Source of the DNA: Devosia elaeis
GTDB lineage: Bacteria; Pseudomonadota; Alphaproteobacteria; Rhizobiales; Devosiaceae
Direction of reading: 5' to 3'
Length of the DNA stretch: 51,187 nt
NCBI RefSeq assembly: GCF_001650025.1
Contig: NZ_LVVY01000126.1
Coordinates: 1 to 51,187, forward strand
Below, piece by piece: positions 25,410-34,335 of this stretch. Numbering within the stretch: position 1 is the first letter of the stretch; each line of letters starts with the position of its first letter. The notes beneath the pieces were generated by a model. That model made no database searches. It was not told where the DNA came from and worked only from the letters and a program-made list of their open reading frames with translations. The translations under genes were made by a program, and so were the position numbers.

Positions 25410-26609
25410 ATGTCTGCGCTCTATGGCACATACGCCCGGTCCGATCTCGCCTTCGAGCGGGGCGAGGGCATGCGCCTTTACGACCAGCATGGTCGAGACT
25501 ATCTCGACTTCCATTCCGGCGTCGCGGTCAATGCCCTGGGCCATGGCGATCCGCATCTGGTGAGCGCCCTCAAGGCGGCCGCCGACAAGGTCTGGCACAC
25601 CGCCAACACCTTCACCATTCCCGAGCAGGAACGGCTGGGCCAGCGGCTGGTGGATGCGACCTTTGCCGACAGCGTCTTTTTCACCAATTCGGGCGCCGAG
25701 GCGCTCGAATGCGCCATCAAGACGGCCCGGCACTATTTCTGGGCCAAGGGCGAGCCGGACCGCTACGAAATCATCGCCTTCACCGGCTCCTTCCATGGCC
25801 GCACGCTGGGCACCATCGCCGCCGGCGGCAATCCCGATTACCTCGAGGGCTTCGGTCCGGCCGTTCCCGGCTTCAAGCATGCCCAGCCCGGCGATCTCGA
25901 CTCCGTCAAGGCGCTGGTCACCCCGCAGACCTGCGCCATTCTCATCGAGCCAGTGCAGGGCGAGGGCGGCGTCACCGCCATGAGCGCCGAATTCATGCAG
26001 GGGCTCCGCGCCCTCTGCGATGAACATGGCATGCTGCTCATTCTCGATGAGGTGCAGTGCGGCTTCGGGCGCACCGGCCGGTTCTTCGCCTATGAATGGA
26101 GCGGTATCACGCCCGATATCGTGGCGGTGGCCAAGGCCATTGGCGGCGGTTTCCCGCTCGGCGCCTGCCTCGCCAGGGGCGATGTCGCCGCGTCCATGGT
26201 GCCGGGCACCCATGGCTCGACCTATGGCGGCAATCCGCTGGCCACGGCCATCGGCAATGCCGTGCTCGACCGCATCCTGGCGCCCGGCTTCCTCGACCAG
26301 GTCAATGCCATGGGCCGGAAATTGACCTGGCACCTGCAGCAGCTGGCGCAGAAATATCCCGATCACGTGCTGGAACTGCGCGGCAAGGGCCTGCTGTCCG
26401 GCATCAAGATCGCGACGCCGGTGCGCGACATGGTGGCGCGGCTGCGCGAGGATCACGGCCTGCTCGCCATGAGCGCCGGCGACAATGTGCTGCGCCTGCT
26501 GCCCCCGCTCATCGTTTCGGAAGCCGATATCGAGGAAGCCATGGGCAAGATCGCCGCCGCCTTCGACGCCATCGAGGCCGAGACGGCTGCCAATGGAGCG
26601 GCGTCCTGA
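25410..26609 (+). CDS. argD: Acetylornithine aminotransferase
   Basis: The 399-residue class III aminotransferase has FTNSGAEALECAIKTAR for phosphate binding, the LILDEVQCGFGRTG segment with the PLP-binding Asp, and Lys242 in VAVAKAIGGGFPLGA as Schiff-base lysine. It converts N-acetylglutamate semialdehyde and glutamate to N-acetylornithine in arginine synthesis (and can act on succinyl-diaminopimelate precursors). AAGAGAGGAAG lies before the ATG. argF follows, the usual alphaproteobacterial pair. Confidence 0.95.
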   Translation: MSALYGTYARSDLAFERGEGMRLYDQHGRDYLDFHSGVAVNALGHGDPHLVSALKAAADKVWHTANTFTIPEQERLGQRLVDATFADSVFFTNSGAEALECAIKTARHYFWAKGEPDRYEIIAFTGSFHGRTLGTIAAGGNPDYLEGFGPAVPGFKHAQPGDLDSVKALVTPQTCAILIEPVQGEGGVTAMSAEFMQGLRALCDEHGMLLILDEVQCGFGRTGRFFAYEWSGITPDIVAVAKAIGGGFPLGACLARGDVAASMVPGTHGSTYGGNPLATAIGNAVLDRILAPGFLDQVNAMGRKLTWHLQQLAQKYPDHVLELRGKGLLSGIKIATPVRDMVARLREDHGLLAMSAGDNVLRLLPPLIVSEADIEEAMGKIAAAFDAIEAETAANGAAS

Positions 26610-26665
26610 TGTATCTCACCTTCTATCATTTCGGACGCCGGCGAGGTCGCTGACATGGTTTGTTA

Positions 26666-26689
26666 GCCGCCATCCCGCAGGATGGCGGC
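26666..26689 (+). promoter_or_regulatory. Intercistronic hairpin between argD and argF
   Basis: GCCGCCATCC-CGCA-GGATGGCGGC is a perfect 10-bp stem without U-tract. It may set the relative mRNA levels of the two genes. Confidence 0.5.
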
Positions 26690-26729
26690 ATTGATCCCTC
26701 TGCACAGCGTCAATAAAAGGAGCCCGGCC

Positions 26730-27659
26730 ATGACGACCGGCAATCCAAGGCATTTTCTGTCCATCGACGATTTCACCTATGCCGAACTGCGCGGCATGCT
26801 CAACCAGGCCGGCGCGCTCAAGCAGCGCCTCAGGGATGGCGACCGTCCGCAATTGCTCAAGGACAAGGTGCTGGCCATGATCTTCGAGCGCCAGTCCACT
26901 CGCACCCGCGTGTCCTTCGATGTCGGCATGCGCCAGCTCGGCGGCCAGACCATCATGCTGTCCGGCCAGGAAATGCAGCTTTCCCGCGAGGAAACGCTGG
27001 AAGACACGGCCAAGGTGATGAGCCGCTATGTCGATGCCATCATGATCCGCATCCTGAGCCATGCCGACCTGCTGGAACTGGCCGAGGGCGCGACCGTGCC
27101 GGTGATCAACGGCCTGACCCGCCGCGCGCATCCCTGCCAGATCATGGCCGACCTGATGACCTTCGAAGAGCATCGCGGCAACATCAAGGGCGCCAAGGTC
27201 GCCTGGGTGGGCGACAGCAACAACGTGCTCCATTCCTGGGTCAACGCGGCCGAATTGTTCGAATGCGAGCTGACCATCGCCGTGCCGGACGAATACAGCC
27301 CCGAAAAGGACCTGATGCAGGACATCAAGCGGGCCGGCGCGGCGGTGAAGCTGATCGAGGATCCCCGCGAAGCGGTGGAAGGCGCCGACCTGGTCATCAC
27401 CGATACCTGGGTGTCCATGGGCGACGTGGACGCGGCCGAGCGCCGGCGGGTCTTGAAACCCTACCAGGTCAACACCAATCTAATGGCCTTGGCGAACAAA
27501 GACGCCCTGTTCATGCACTGCCTGCCCGCCCATCGCGGCGACGAGGTGACCGACGAGGTGATCGACGGTCCTCAATCGGTGGTGTTCGACGAGGCCGAAA
27601 ACCGCCTTCACGCCCAGAAAGCCATTCTGTGCTGGGCCTTCGGGGTCGAAACGAACTAG
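26730..27659 (+). CDS. argF: Ornithine carbamoyltransferase
   Basis: The 309-residue enzyme shows the carbamoyl-phosphate site STRTR (56-60), [19 protein letters not shown] with the ornithine-binding motif, and [10 protein letters not shown]. It makes citrulline from ornithine and carbamoyl phosphate. The ATG at 26730 has AAGGAG at the proper distance, while the reading frame extends 16 codons upstream without a signal. It lies 120 bases after argD and is probably co-transcribed. Confidence 0.96.
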   Translation: MTTGNPRHFLSIDDFTYAELRGMLNQAGALKQRLRDGDRPQLLKDKVLAMIFERQSTRTRVSFDVGMRQLGGQTIMLSGQEMQLSREETLEDTAKVMSRYVDAIMIRILSHADLLELAEGATVPVINGLTRRAHPCQIMADLMTFEEHRGNIKGAKVAWVGDSNNVLHSWVNAAELFECELTIAVPDEYSPEKDLMQDIKRAGAAVKLIEDPREAVEGADLVITDTWVSMGDVDAAERRRVLKPYQVNTNLMALANKDALFMHCLPAHRGDEVTDEVIDGPQSVVFDEAENRLHAQKAILCWAFGVETN

Positions 27660-27681
27660 CCCCGGACGTGACCGGCTTTAT

Positions 27682-27775
27682 CAGTAGACCTCATGGTGAG
27701 CCTGTCGAACCACGAGGTCGTGCCCAAATGGTGCCACGACCTCGCCCTTCGACAAGCTCAGGATGAGGTCTACTG
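27682..27775. repeat. Palindromic intergenic repeat between argF and hslO
   Basis: The 94-base element is an inverted repeat with arms of about 44 bases: CAGTAGACCTCAT at the left pairs with ATGAGGTCTACTG at the right. The inner parts carry TGTCGAA/TTCGACA and CGAGGTCGTG/CACGACCTCG. It belongs to the common 'ctcatcctgagcttgtcgaa' repeat type. It could act as a terminator for argF. Confidence 0.85.
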
Positions 27776-27816
27776 TATTGCCGGCCTGGCCTGGCCGACC
27801 TGAAAGACTTGCGACG

Positions 27817-28833
27817 ATGACCACGGATTCAACCGCCATGACCGAGAACCTGATGACCAGCCTGGGCCTCGACCGCCCCGAAACCGGCGATGATGCGGTC
27901 GTGCCCTTCACGCTGGACAAGCTCGACACGCGCGGCCGCGTCGTGCGGCTCGGCGCCGCTCTCGATACGATCCTCAGCCGCCACAATTATCCGTTGCCCG
28001 TGGCGCGTTTGCTGGGGGAAGCAGTGGTCCTGTCGGCCCTGATCGGTTCCTCGCTCAAATTCGAGGGCCGCTTCATCCTCCAGACCCAGACCGATGGCCC
28101 GGTCAATCTCATCGTCGTCGATTTCGACGCCCCCGACGGCGTGCGCGGCTATGCCCGCTACGACCATGATGCGCTGCTCAAAGCTTCCGAAGCCGGCCGC
28201 ACCAGCCCGGCCGAGCTGCTGGGCAATGGCCACCTGGCCATGACCATCGACCAGGGCCAGCACATGGAACGCTACCAGGGCATCGTGGCGCTCGAGGGCA
28301 ATTCGCTCGAAGAGGTCGCCCATACCTATTTCATGCAATCCGAGCAGATCCCCACCCAGGTGCGGATCGCGGTGGCGCAGATGAGCACCAGGGGCGATCA
28401 TCGCCCGCGCTGGCGCGCCGGCGGCATGCTGGTCCAGCATCTTCCGGCCAGCGGCATGAATGTCCTGGCCGACCTGCCAGGCAATGGCGATTTCGACGAT
28501 CCGGCCATGGCCGATCCCGATTTCGTCGAAGCCGATGGCTGGGCCGAGGCCAAGGCGCTTCTGGGCACCTTGTCCGATCTTGAACTGGCCGACCCGGACC
28601 TCTCGCCCGAGCGGCTCCTGTTCCGGCTCTATCACGAGACCGGCGTGCGGGTGTTTCCGCCGCAGGCCCTGGAGGAACGCTGCACTTGTTCGGTCGATCG
28701 CATCGAGGACATGCTGGCCAACAGCTTCTCGGACGAAGAGCGGCAGGACATGGCGGTGGACGGCGAAATCGAGGTGGTCTGCGAATTCTGCTCGACCGCC
28801 TATCGGTTCAATCCGCACCAGTTCCAGAATTGA
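27817..28833 (+). CDS. hslO: Redox-regulated chaperone Hsp33
   Basis: The product is about 338 residues from the ATG at 27817 (a later ATG at 27838 is also possible). The Hsp33 fold has FTLDKLDTRGRVVRLG and LGEAVVLSALIGSSLKFEGRF near the N-terminus. The C-terminal redox switch holds C289-x-C291 and C322-x2-C325, the four zinc-binding cysteines that form disulfides on oxidation. The chaperone protects unfolding proteins in the cytoplasm under oxidative stress. The location after argF is common in related genomes as I recall, but no operon is implied given the repeat between them. Confidence 0.94.
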   Translation: MTTDSTAMTENLMTSLGLDRPETGDDAVVPFTLDKLDTRGRVVRLGAALDTILSRHNYPLPVARLLGEAVVLSALIGSSLKFEGRFILQTQTDGPVNLIVVDFDAPDGVRGYARYDHDALLKASEAGRTSPAELLGNGHLAMTIDQGQHMERYQGIVALEGNSLEEVAHTYFMQSEQIPTQVRIAVAQMSTRGDHRPRWRAGGMLVQHLPASGMNVLADLPGNGDFDDPAMADPDFVEADGWAEAKALLGTLSDLELADPDLSPERLLFRLYHETGVRVFPPQALEERCTCSVDRIEDMLANSFSDEERQDMAVDGEIEVVCEFCSTAYRFNPHQFQN

Positions 28834-28937
28834 ACGCCCATGCCGGCGCCATTGCGCGCCGGCATGCCCGCGCTTGCAAATATTCCTAAGTCCCGGCAAA
28901 ATATAATTGTTCTAAACGGCAATAGGGGTCCGCCGGG

Positions 28938-29657
28938 ATGAATGCCGACTTGATGTCGACCATCGAGAACGTCCAGCGCGAATCCAGCGCCAGCGGCATT
29001 CTCGATCTGCTCTATGCAGCCATCGACCAATATGGCTTTCAGAAATTCATCATTTCCGGACTGCCCGACCGGGGCATGGACGTGCGGCCCTTCGTGCTGC
29101 TCTCCGGCTGGGACGATGAATGGTACGAGCGCTATACCAGCCTGGGCTATGTCCATCTCGACCCGGTGGCGCGCCACTGCTTCGGCACCACCTTGCCTTT
29201 CGACTGGTCCGACGCCCCCTATGACCAGGAGGCCGACCTGCCAGCTCGCCGCGTCATGGAAGAGGCGCGCGATTTCGGCATGGACCAGGGCCTGTGCGTT
29301 CCCATCCATATGGAAGGGGGTATGCAGGGCGTCGTCTCACTGGTCGGCAAGACCGAACACCTGGACGACAAGTCGCGGCTCGAATTGCACATGCTGGCGC
29401 TTTACGTCCATGGCCGCCTGCGCTTCATCAATGCCAACGACCCCAATGGCGCGCCCCGCCGGGCGATAACGCGGCGCGAAGCCGAGATTCTCAAATGGGT
29501 GGCCAGCGGCAAGACCGCCAACGAGATCGCCGGCATAACCGGGCTGACCGCGCGCACCATCAACCAGCATTGCGAGAACGCGCAGAAGCGCCTGGGCACC
29601 AATAACCGCCTTCACACCGTGGTGGAGGCCATCCGGCACAAGCTGATCACGCTCTGA
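28938..29657 (+). CDS. LuxR-family quorum-sensing regulator
   Basis: The 239-residue protein has an autoinducer-binding domain (about 15-165) with all the usual ligand-pocket residues: W62, Y66, D75-P76, W90 and G118 correspond to TraR W57, Y61, D70-P71, W85 and G113. A LuxR helix-turn-helix follows (about 175-235, with ITRREAEILKWVASGKTANEIA). It should bind an acyl-homoserine lactone and DNA. The luxI gene begins 97 bases downstream on the same strand, so the two form a cognate pair. Confidence 0.93.
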   Translation: MNADLMSTIENVQRESSASGILDLLYAAIDQYGFQKFIISGLPDRGMDVRPFVLLSGWDDEWYERYTSLGYVHLDPVARHCFGTTLPFDWSDAPYDQEADLPARRVMEEARDFGMDQGLCVPIHMEGGMQGVVSLVGKTEHLDDKSRLELHMLALYVHGRLRFINANDPNGAPRRAITRREAEILKWVASGKTANEIAGITGLTARTINQHCENAQKRLGTNNRLHTVVEAIRHKLITL

Positions 29658-29711
29658 GCCGCTTTCGGCCGTGCTTGTGATTTTTACCAATATCGTTCCC
29701 CGCCCCGCCTG

Positions 29712-29726
29712 TGCCTAATTAAGGCA
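29712..29726 (+). promoter_or_regulatory. Possible lux-type palindrome before luxI
   Basis: TGCCT-AATTA-AGGCA is a near-perfect palindrome 29-43 bases before the luxI ATG. It is shorter than typical lux boxes and close to the start codon, so it may be the operator of the adjacent LuxR protein or only chance. GGCAAAAT overlaps it (29723-29730) and also appears 36 bases before luxR (28895-28902). Confidence 0.3.
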
Positions 29727-29754
29727 AAATTGGACGGAAATTGGGGGCCGACCG

Positions 29755-30399
29755 ATGCGCGTGCACATCGTCCGCGAGCCTGCGGACCGGCAGAGCCGTG
29801 ATCTGCTGGAACACAATTACCGTCTCAGGCACAAGGTCTTCGTCGAGCGGCAAGGCTGGGAAGCCCTGCGCCGGCCCGACGGGCGCGATGTCGACGATTT
29901 CGACAACGAGGACGCCACCCATATCCTGATTACCGATGGAAAGGACGTGGTGGGCGGTTCGCGCATCACCCCTCTCGATCGACCGAACTTGCTGCAGACT
30001 GTCTTTCACGGGCTAGTGCAAGAAGACCTCCCCGCCGACCCTTCGCTTGGGGCCGATTGGACACGCTTTTACGTGCGTCCGGATCGACGCGAAGGCCGGC
30101 GGCGCGCTCCCGAGTCTGCAGCCCTTTTCTGCTCGGTGATGGAATATGCCCTCAGGGAGGGCTTTTCCTACATCACCTTCGTTTCCTCCATCTATATGCT
30201 CGAGCATGGCACGGCCGTGGGCTGGCGGATCACCCCGCTCGGCCGGCCGCAGAGCATCGATGGCAAGCCCACCCTGGCCGCCTGGATCGAGGTTTCCGAG
30301 GACGCGCTGGACAATGTCCGGCGGGCCACGGGGATGCGCCAGGCGCTCATTTCCGGCCAGGGCCATTTCTCCGCGATCGGCAATTCTCTCATACCCTGA
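29755..30399 (+). CDS. Acyl-homoserine-lactone synthase, LuxI family
   Basis: The 214-residue protein matches LuxI synthases, which join an acyl chain from acyl-ACP to S-adenosylmethionine to make a diffusible lactone signal. The conserved residues are present as R25, F29, W35, D47, D50, R70 and R104. The usual Glu of the E-x-S/T-R motif is Asp101 here (DWTRFYV), a conservative change. It follows luxR and is ten bases ahead of a glycosyltransferase gene. The acyl chain cannot be predicted from sequence. Confidence 0.93.
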   Translation: MRVHIVREPADRQSRDLLEHNYRLRHKVFVERQGWEALRRPDGRDVDDFDNEDATHILITDGKDVVGGSRITPLDRPNLLQTVFHGLVQEDLPADPSLGADWTRFYVRPDRREGRRRAPESAALFCSVMEYALREGFSYITFVSSIYMLEHGTAVGWRITPLGRPQSIDGKPTLAAWIEVSEDALDNVRRATGMRQALISGQGHFSAIGNSLIP

Positions 30400-30408
30400 G
30401 GGAAACTC

Positions 30409-32262
30409 ATGTCCGAGGCGGCTAGCCTGATGCACGCGGTGCTCGGTCCGGCCTATAGCCGGGACGAGGCGCGCCTGATGCTGAACGAGGCCCTGTGCAG
30501 CGAGGTCGATCCGCTGCATTGGTGCGCGGTCCATGCCGGTCACAACCAGGCCGAAATCATGCGCCGCGCCGCCGCCTGGCTGGGCCTGACCTATTACGAT
30601 GTCGTGCCCCGCATCGCCAAGGCGGACGTCGCGCCGGCGCGGCTGGAGGCCCTGGGCGAAGTGCGGATGTTCCGCCTCAGCCTGTTGGGCCGCGATGTCG
30701 CCTTCGCGGCGCCCGATTTCTTCGGCGTCCTGCGGCTCAAGGCCGCCTATGCCGCCAATCCGCAGCTTCGCACCTCTCTGTGCCTGGTGCCCGAACCGGC
30801 CCTGCGTGCGCTCCTCGTCGAGGCGGCTGAGGCGGCGCTGATCGATGGTGCGCGCCAGAACCTCGCCCGGTCCTGGCCCTTTGCGGCCGCCCAGCTCGAT
30901 CTGTCCCGGCCGCTGCGCTGGAGCTTCGCCATCGGCCTGGTGCTGCTGGCCGCCGCCGCCCTGGCGGCGCCTTTGACCGGCGAGCCGTGGCTGTTGCCGT
31001 TCTGGCTGGTCCTGGTCGTGCTGCCCACCCTGCTGCGGTTCTGCGCGCTCATGACGCCCGCGCCCCGGCCACGGCCATTCGCCGCAATCGCCGATGCCGA
31101 TCTGCCGGTCTATTCCATTCTCGTTCCCCTCCGGGACGAGGCCAATATGGTGGATCAATTGGCCAACAGCCTGGGCCGGCTCGATTATCCGCCCGAAAAG
31201 CTCCAGATCCTTTTCGTGGTGGAGAGCCGCTCGCCCGATACGATCGCCGCCGTGCGCCGCCGCCTCGGCGATGTGCGCTTCGCCCTGACCGTGGTGCCCG
31301 ACGCGCTGCCGCGGACCAAGCCAAAGGCGCTCGATTTCGCGCTGCCCTTCTGTCACGGCGAATTCGTGGTGGTCTACGATGCCGAGGACCTGCCTGAACC
31401 CGGCCAATTGCGCCGTGTCGTCGCCCAGTTCCGGCACGACGCGGATTTGCACTGCATCCAGGCGCGCCTCGTCATCGGCAACGGCCGGCAGGGTTTCCTG
31501 CCGGCGCTGTTCGCGGGCGAATATGCCGGCCTGTTCACGGTGCTGCTGCCCGCCTTCGCCCGCTGGCACGCGGTGATGCCCCTGGGCGGCACCTCCAACC
31601 ATTTCCGTCTCGAAACCCTGCGCGGGCTGGGCGGGTGGGACGCCTACAACGTCACCGAGGATGCCGATCTGGGCGTCAGGCTGGCGCGCCGCCGCCTGCG
31701 CACCGCCACCAGCACCAGCTATACGATGGAGGATGCGCCACGGACCCTGAAACCCTGGCTGGGCCAGCGCACCCGCTGGATGAAGGGCTGGATGCAGACC
31801 TTCATGGTGCATAATCGCCGGCCCCTGCGCCTGCTTGCGGATTTGGGCCTCTGGCGTTTCGCCTTGTTCCAGGTGACCCTCCTGGGCATGCTGCTGGCGC
31901 CGCTCCTGCACACGACCCTGCTCCTCTTCCTGCTCTGGACGCTGGTGAACGGATTGCCGCCCGGCATGGCATTCGACGCCTGGCTCGCCGCCTGCATGGC
32001 GGTGCTGGTGCTGGGCCATGGCACGGCCATCGCCACCAATCTCGTCGGCCTGGCGCGCACCCGCCAGCGCGGCCTCGTCCGCCAGCAATTGCTGCTGCCC
32101 GTCTACTGGCTGCTCATCGCCTGGGCGACCCTGCGCGCTCTGGCCGAATTCGTGCGCCACCCCTTCCGCTGGTTCAAGACCCCGCACGAAACCAGGACCA
32201 CGGCCCGCTCCGGCCCATCGCCCGTTCCTGTGGCCAGGTCTCGCCGGGCATTCGGCGATTAG
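30409..32262 (+). CDS. Membrane glycosyltransferase, GT2 family (XagB/cellulose synthase-like)
   Basis: The 617-residue protein has an N-terminal cytoplasmic region (about 1-165), two membrane segments (about 170-215), a GT2 catalytic domain (about 230-450) and several C-terminal membrane segments. The processive-synthase motifs are present: YDAEDLPEP (DxD-type site), TEDADLG and QRTRWMKG (QxxRW). Such enzymes polymerise and extrude polysaccharide across the inner membrane. GAGGGA precedes the ATG ten bases after luxI, so it is in one transcript with the quorum-sensing gene. The product polymer is unknown; the XagB-like assignment is from general similarity. Confidence 0.85.
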   Translation: MSEAASLMHAVLGPAYSRDEARLMLNEALCSEVDPLHWCAVHAGHNQAEIMRRAAAWLGLTYYDVVPRIAKADVAPARLEALGEVRMFRLSLLGRDVAFAAPDFFGVLRLKAAYAANPQLRTSLCLVPEPALRALLVEAAEAALIDGARQNLARSWPFAAAQLDLSRPLRWSFAIGLVLLAAAALAAPLTGEPWLLPFWLVLVVLPTLLRFCALMTPAPRPRPFAAIADADLPVYSILVPLRDEANMVDQLANSLGRLDYPPEKLQILFVVESRSPDTIAAVRRRLGDVRFALTVVPDALPRTKPKALDFALPFCHGEFVVVYDAEDLPEPGQLRRVVAQFRHDADLHCIQARLVIGNGRQGFLPALFAGEYAGLFTVLLPAFARWHAVMPLGGTSNHFRLETLRGLGGWDAYNVTEDADLGVRLARRRLRTATSTSYTMEDAPRTLKPWLGQRTRWMKGWMQTFMVHNRRPLRLLADLGLWRFALFQVTLLGMLLAPLLHTTLLLFLLWTLVNGLPPGMAFDAWLAACMAVLVLGHGTAIATNLVGLARTRQRGLVRQQLLLPVYWLLIAWATLRALAEFVRHPFRWFKTPHETRTTARSGPSPVPVARSRRAFGD

Positions 32263-32285
32263 GGCAGGGGGCAGGCACCGATTGC

Positions 32286-32317
32286 GAAGGGGCGCGTTCC
32301 GGAGAACGCGCCCCTTC
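32286..32317. terminator. Bidirectional terminator hairpin
   Basis: GAAGGGGCGCGTTC-CGGA-GAACGCGCCCCTTC is a perfect 14-bp stem between the convergent glycosyltransferase and aldolase genes. The U-tract is weak. Confidence 0.7.
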
Positions 32318-32352
32318 ATGTGCCGGCTTGTGTTTGGACCATACTGGTCGCG

Positions 32353-33255
32353 TCAGGCCAGGAGGTTGGCCAATGCGCGATCGATGCGGGCCTTCTGCTC
32401 GTCGCTCACCTGTTCCATCGGCGATTTGGGGTAGTACATCGCGATGCCCTGGCGGTGCTGGGCATATTTGGTGCAGGCGGGCAGGTTGTCGTGATTGAAG
32501 GCGTTGTAGAGCGCGCCGAGCTTGAAATGCAGGTCCTTGGCCAGCTCGTAATCCTTGGCCTCCACTGCATCCCACAGTTTCACCACCGCGCCCGGGGCGG
32601 CCGCGGTCAGGGCGGTGATCGCGCCATGCGCGCCCAGCGAGAAGGCGGGATAGAGCATGGCGTCGATGCCGGTGATGATGACATTGTGCGGCTTGAGGCG
32701 CATCAGCAGGTCGGAGACCGACTTGAGATCACCATTGCTCTGCTTCATGCCCACCACGCCCGGCACTTCATCCATGATGCGCAGCATCAGGTCGACGCCG
32801 AGGTAATTCCACTGGATGACGTTGTAGATCAGGATCGGAATGTCGGTGCTGTCGGCAATGGCCTTGAAATGGTCGATCGTGGCCTGGGCGCCGGGCTTGA
32901 ACAGGTAATGCACCGGCGTGACCTGCAAGGCATCGACCTTGAGCCCGTCCAGCATCTTCACCCGGTCGATGGCTTCCTGCGTACTGTTGACGATCAGGCC
33001 AGCCAGCAGCCCGCCACGCCCCTTGAGCGCATCGGAGGAGGCGCGCATGGAGGTTTCGAATTCTTCCCGGTTCAGCGTATGCCCCTCGCCGGTGCTGCCG
33101 CCGATGACGATGCCGCGGGCGCCGGCCTCCATGATGAAATCGACCTGCTCGGCAAAGCCACCGGCGTCGAGCGCGCCGCCCTTGTCGAACGGGCTGGTAA
33201 TCGGCGGCAGGATGCCGGTAATGGCGTGGCGTTGCGCGGCGGATAATACGGACAA
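32353..33255 (-). CDS. DapA/NAL-family aldolase or lyase
   Basis: The start is taken as TTG at 33255 because AGGGAG lies eight bases upstream; the frame continues further without better signals. The 300-residue TIM-barrel protein has the pyruvate-binding GGSTGEG (52-58), Tyr144 in ILIYNV and the Schiff-base Lys171 in GMKQSNGD. Members cleave or form C-C bonds with pyruvate, for example 2-keto-3-deoxy acid aldolases. It is probably not the lysine-pathway DapA, because it sits with an IclR regulator, TRAP importer and dihydroxyacetone-type kinase. It is divergent from iclR and has an operator-like site 32 bases upstream. Confidence 0.88.
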   Translation of the reverse strand: MSVLSAAQRHAITGILPPITSPFDKGGALDAGGFAEQVDFIMEAGARGIVIGGSTGEGHTLNREEFETSMRASSDALKGRGGLLAGLIVNSTQEAIDRVKMLDGLKVDALQVTPVHYLFKPGAQATIDHFKAIADSTDIPILIYNVIQWNYLGVDLMLRIMDEVPGVVGMKQSNGDLKSVSDLLMRLKPHNVIITGIDAMLYPAFSLGAHGAITALTAAAPGAVVKLWDAVEAKDYELAKDLHFKLGALYNAFNHDNLPACTKYAQHRQGIAMYYPKSPMEQVSDEQKARIDRALANLLA

Positions 33256-33286
33256 GTCTCTTCTCCCTTGCACCAAAAGATTATTA

Positions 33287-33301
33287 TCCCGAATAGCGGG
33301 A
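33287..33301. promoter_or_regulatory. IclR-type operator A (aldolase promoter)
   Basis: TCCCG-AATAG-CGGGA lies 32 bases upstream of the aldolase start. It shares spacing and half-sites with sites B (33408-33422) and C (34261-34275). Confidence 0.65.
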
Positions 33302-33407
33302 TTTAAATCCGGATATGCGATGGTGTAGCAGCGACTTGCCCTGCCGTCAATTTCCCTCCGCCGCTTCGGCCACACGCCGCTATTGTGCTGCGAACGGCGA
33401 TTGTCTA

Positions 33408-33422
33408 TTCCGGATAGCGGGA
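33408..33422. promoter_or_regulatory. IclR-type operator B (iclR promoter)
   Basis: TTCCG-GATAG-CGGGA ends 17 bases before the iclR start codon and is nearly the same as site A over a wider stretch (TATyCCGrATAGCGGGA). It suggests autoregulation. Confidence 0.65.
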
Positions 33423-33439
33423 AACGCCGGAGCCAGAAC

Positions 33440-34228
33440 ATGTCCGAAAGCAAAGTGCCAAGCGACGAAAATCTCAAGTCGCTCAACAAGGTCGCAACGA
33501 TCCTCGATTGCTTCTCCACCACGCACCGGGCCCTGTCGCTGGCCGACATCTGCCGGCAGACCGGCTATCCCCGCAGCACCACGCATCGTCTATTGGCCTC
33601 GATGCGCGAGGTGGGCCTTCTGGATCAGGACCGGGAACGCGAGCGCTATCGCCTGGGGATCAAGCTGTTCGCCTACGGCAATATCGTGCTGGCCAATATG
33701 GACCTGCATCGCGAAGCCCGTCCCTATGCCGAAGCGCTGGGCCGGATGACCGGTCTTTCCGTGCATCTGGCGGTTTTCGGCGGCGAGCGAGCGGTGGTCA
33801 TCCACCGCGCCGAGCCGGCGCCGGGCGGGCTCACGCCCCTTAACCTGTTGGAAAACGCGCCTGTTCATTGCACCAGCATCGGCAAGGCGATCCTCGCCTT
33901 TCAGCCCGAACCGATCCTGGAGCGGGTGATCGAGGTCGGCCTGCTGCGCTACACCGATTCGACCATTACCGACGGCGAGTCGTTGCGCCGGGAATTGCAG
34001 CAGGTCCGCGATCGCGGCTACGCCGTGGACAATGGCGAGCACCAGCCCGGCCTGCGCTGCATCGGCGCTCCCATCCGCGATCAGTTCGGTCGGGTCTTCG
34101 CCAGCATCAGCGCCACCGGCTCGGCCATGCAGTCTCCGGCAGAGCGCGAGGCCTCCGTTGCGGCGATGGTCATGCATCACGCCGACCAGATTTCTAGCCA
34201 TCTCGGCTATGAGGCTCCTACCAAATAG
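33440..34228 (+). CDS. IclR-family transcriptional regulator
   Basis: The 262-residue protein has the IclR winged helix (about 12-75, with SLADICRQTGYPRSTTHRLLASM) and the GAF-like effector domain (about 90-255, with CTSIGKAILAFQP and GLRCIGAPIRD). The ATG at 33440 follows GGAG at seven bases; the longer frame overlaps operator B and is not used. IclR proteins usually control neighbouring catabolic genes in answer to a small carboxylate. The three operator-like sites around it define its likely targets. Confidence 0.93.
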   Translation: MSESKVPSDENLKSLNKVATILDCFSTTHRALSLADICRQTGYPRSTTHRLLASMREVGLLDQDRERERYRLGIKLFAYGNIVLANMDLHREARPYAEALGRMTGLSVHLAVFGGERAVVIHRAEPAPGGLTPLNLLENAPVHCTSIGKAILAFQPEPILERVIEVGLLRYTDSTITDGESLRRELQQVRDRGYAVDNGEHQPGLRCIGAPIRDQFGRVFASISATGSAMQSPAEREASVAAMVMHHADQISSHLGYEAPTK

Positions 34229-34233
34229 CGGCC

Positions 34234-34275
34234 TTGACATATCCGCCCAATTGAATGAAGTTCCGGTATCCGGGA
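34234..34275 (+). promoter_or_regulatory. Promoter region of dctPQM with IclR-type operator C
   Basis: TTGACA (34234-34239) is a good -35 but the -10 is poor (TGAAGT or GAAGTT at 16-17 bases), which suits an activated promoter. TTCCG-GTATC-CGGGA (34261-34275) has the same half-sites and spacing as sites A and B. The dctP start is 60 bases further on. Confidence 0.55.
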
Positions 34276-34335
34276 TTATGTCCCTTACAGCGACATGCAA
34301 GGAGGCATGCCGCGCCTGGATCGGGAGGATATGAT

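Noticed and set aside
30013..32319. A 768-codon frame opposite to luxI and the glycosyltransferase
   Set aside because: It is Gln/His/Gly-rich with no domains and lies antisense to two well-supported genes.
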